Shown here piece after piece: positions 51,777 to 51,831 of a stretch of 51,831 bases of DNA. Every line of letters starts with the position of its first letter. Position 1 is the stretch's first letter. Under the pieces are notes generated by a model. It saw only the letters and a list, made by a program, of their open reading frames with translations, ran no database searches and had not been told where the DNA came from. The position numbers were made by a program, and so were the translations under genes. Source of the DNA: Phycisphaerales bacterium (lineage in GTDB: Bacteria > Planctomycetota > Phycisphaerae > Phycisphaerales > SM1A02). The stretch spans positions 1-51,831 of the forward strand of contig RECV01000154.1 of NCBI GenBank assembly GCA_007693845.1. Direction: 5' to 3'.

Positions 51777-51831
51777 GATGGCATTGTCCCGTGTGGACCC
51801 GGAAGGGCAACTGACGCCGGCCTGATGCCGG

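Overview
The window looks like a stretch of chromosome from a high-GC planctomycete, probably of the Phycisphaerae type. This is an inference from gene content. Supporting signs are small membrane proteins with a CxxC/CPECG zinc ribbon, a split and duplicated chaperonin operon, an S10-spc-alpha ribosomal cluster without rpmD and rpsD, cysteine-poor L36 and S14, and many lipoproteins of unknown function. I see no rRNA or tRNA gene, CRISPR array or insertion sequence.

Region 1 (1-15,009) is mixed metabolism: the end of a small membrane protein, a 3-hydroxyacyl-CoA dehydrogenase, a lipoprotein thioredoxin, a leftward flavin reductase-acetyltransferase-peptidase E operon, a membrane polyferredoxin fused to a TPR-like domain, a 915-residue coiled-coil lipoprotein, class II fumarase, an anchored alpha/beta hydrolase, a hotdog thioesterase and two tandem crotonases. 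Together these suggest acyl-CoA degradation feeding the TCA cycle.

Region 2 (15,032-21,564) is a leftward protein-folding block read as groEL1, hicB, hicA (frameshifted), groES, groEL2, dnaJ, grpE, fmdB. A HicBA toxin-antitoxin module sits between groEL1 and groES, with its toxin reading frame broken by one base. The two GroELs have different tails: GGM repeats in one, short and acidic in the other.

Region 3 (21,837-27,371) holds a MoxR ATPase with a membrane partner, a lipoprotein with a small helical partner, and two membrane proteins of unknown role.

Region 4 (27,410-44,198) is pheS followed by a leftward ribosomal supercluster. Read from its promoter at 44,302-44,329 the order is rpsJ, rplC, rplD, rplW, rplB, rpsS, rplV, rpsC, rplP, rpmC, rpsQ, rplN, rplX, rplE, rpsN, rpsH, rplF, rplR, rpsE, rplO, secY, infA, rpmJ, rpsM, rpsK, rpoA, rplQ. 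Terminator-like hairpins lie between rpsJ and rplC and between rpoA and rplQ, and a structured 190-base gap precedes rplD.

Region 5 (44,413-51,776) has an exported-protein/lipoprotein pair, a cysteine desulfurase, a small carbonic-anhydrase-like protein, and a membrane histidine kinase followed by a FIST-domain protein.
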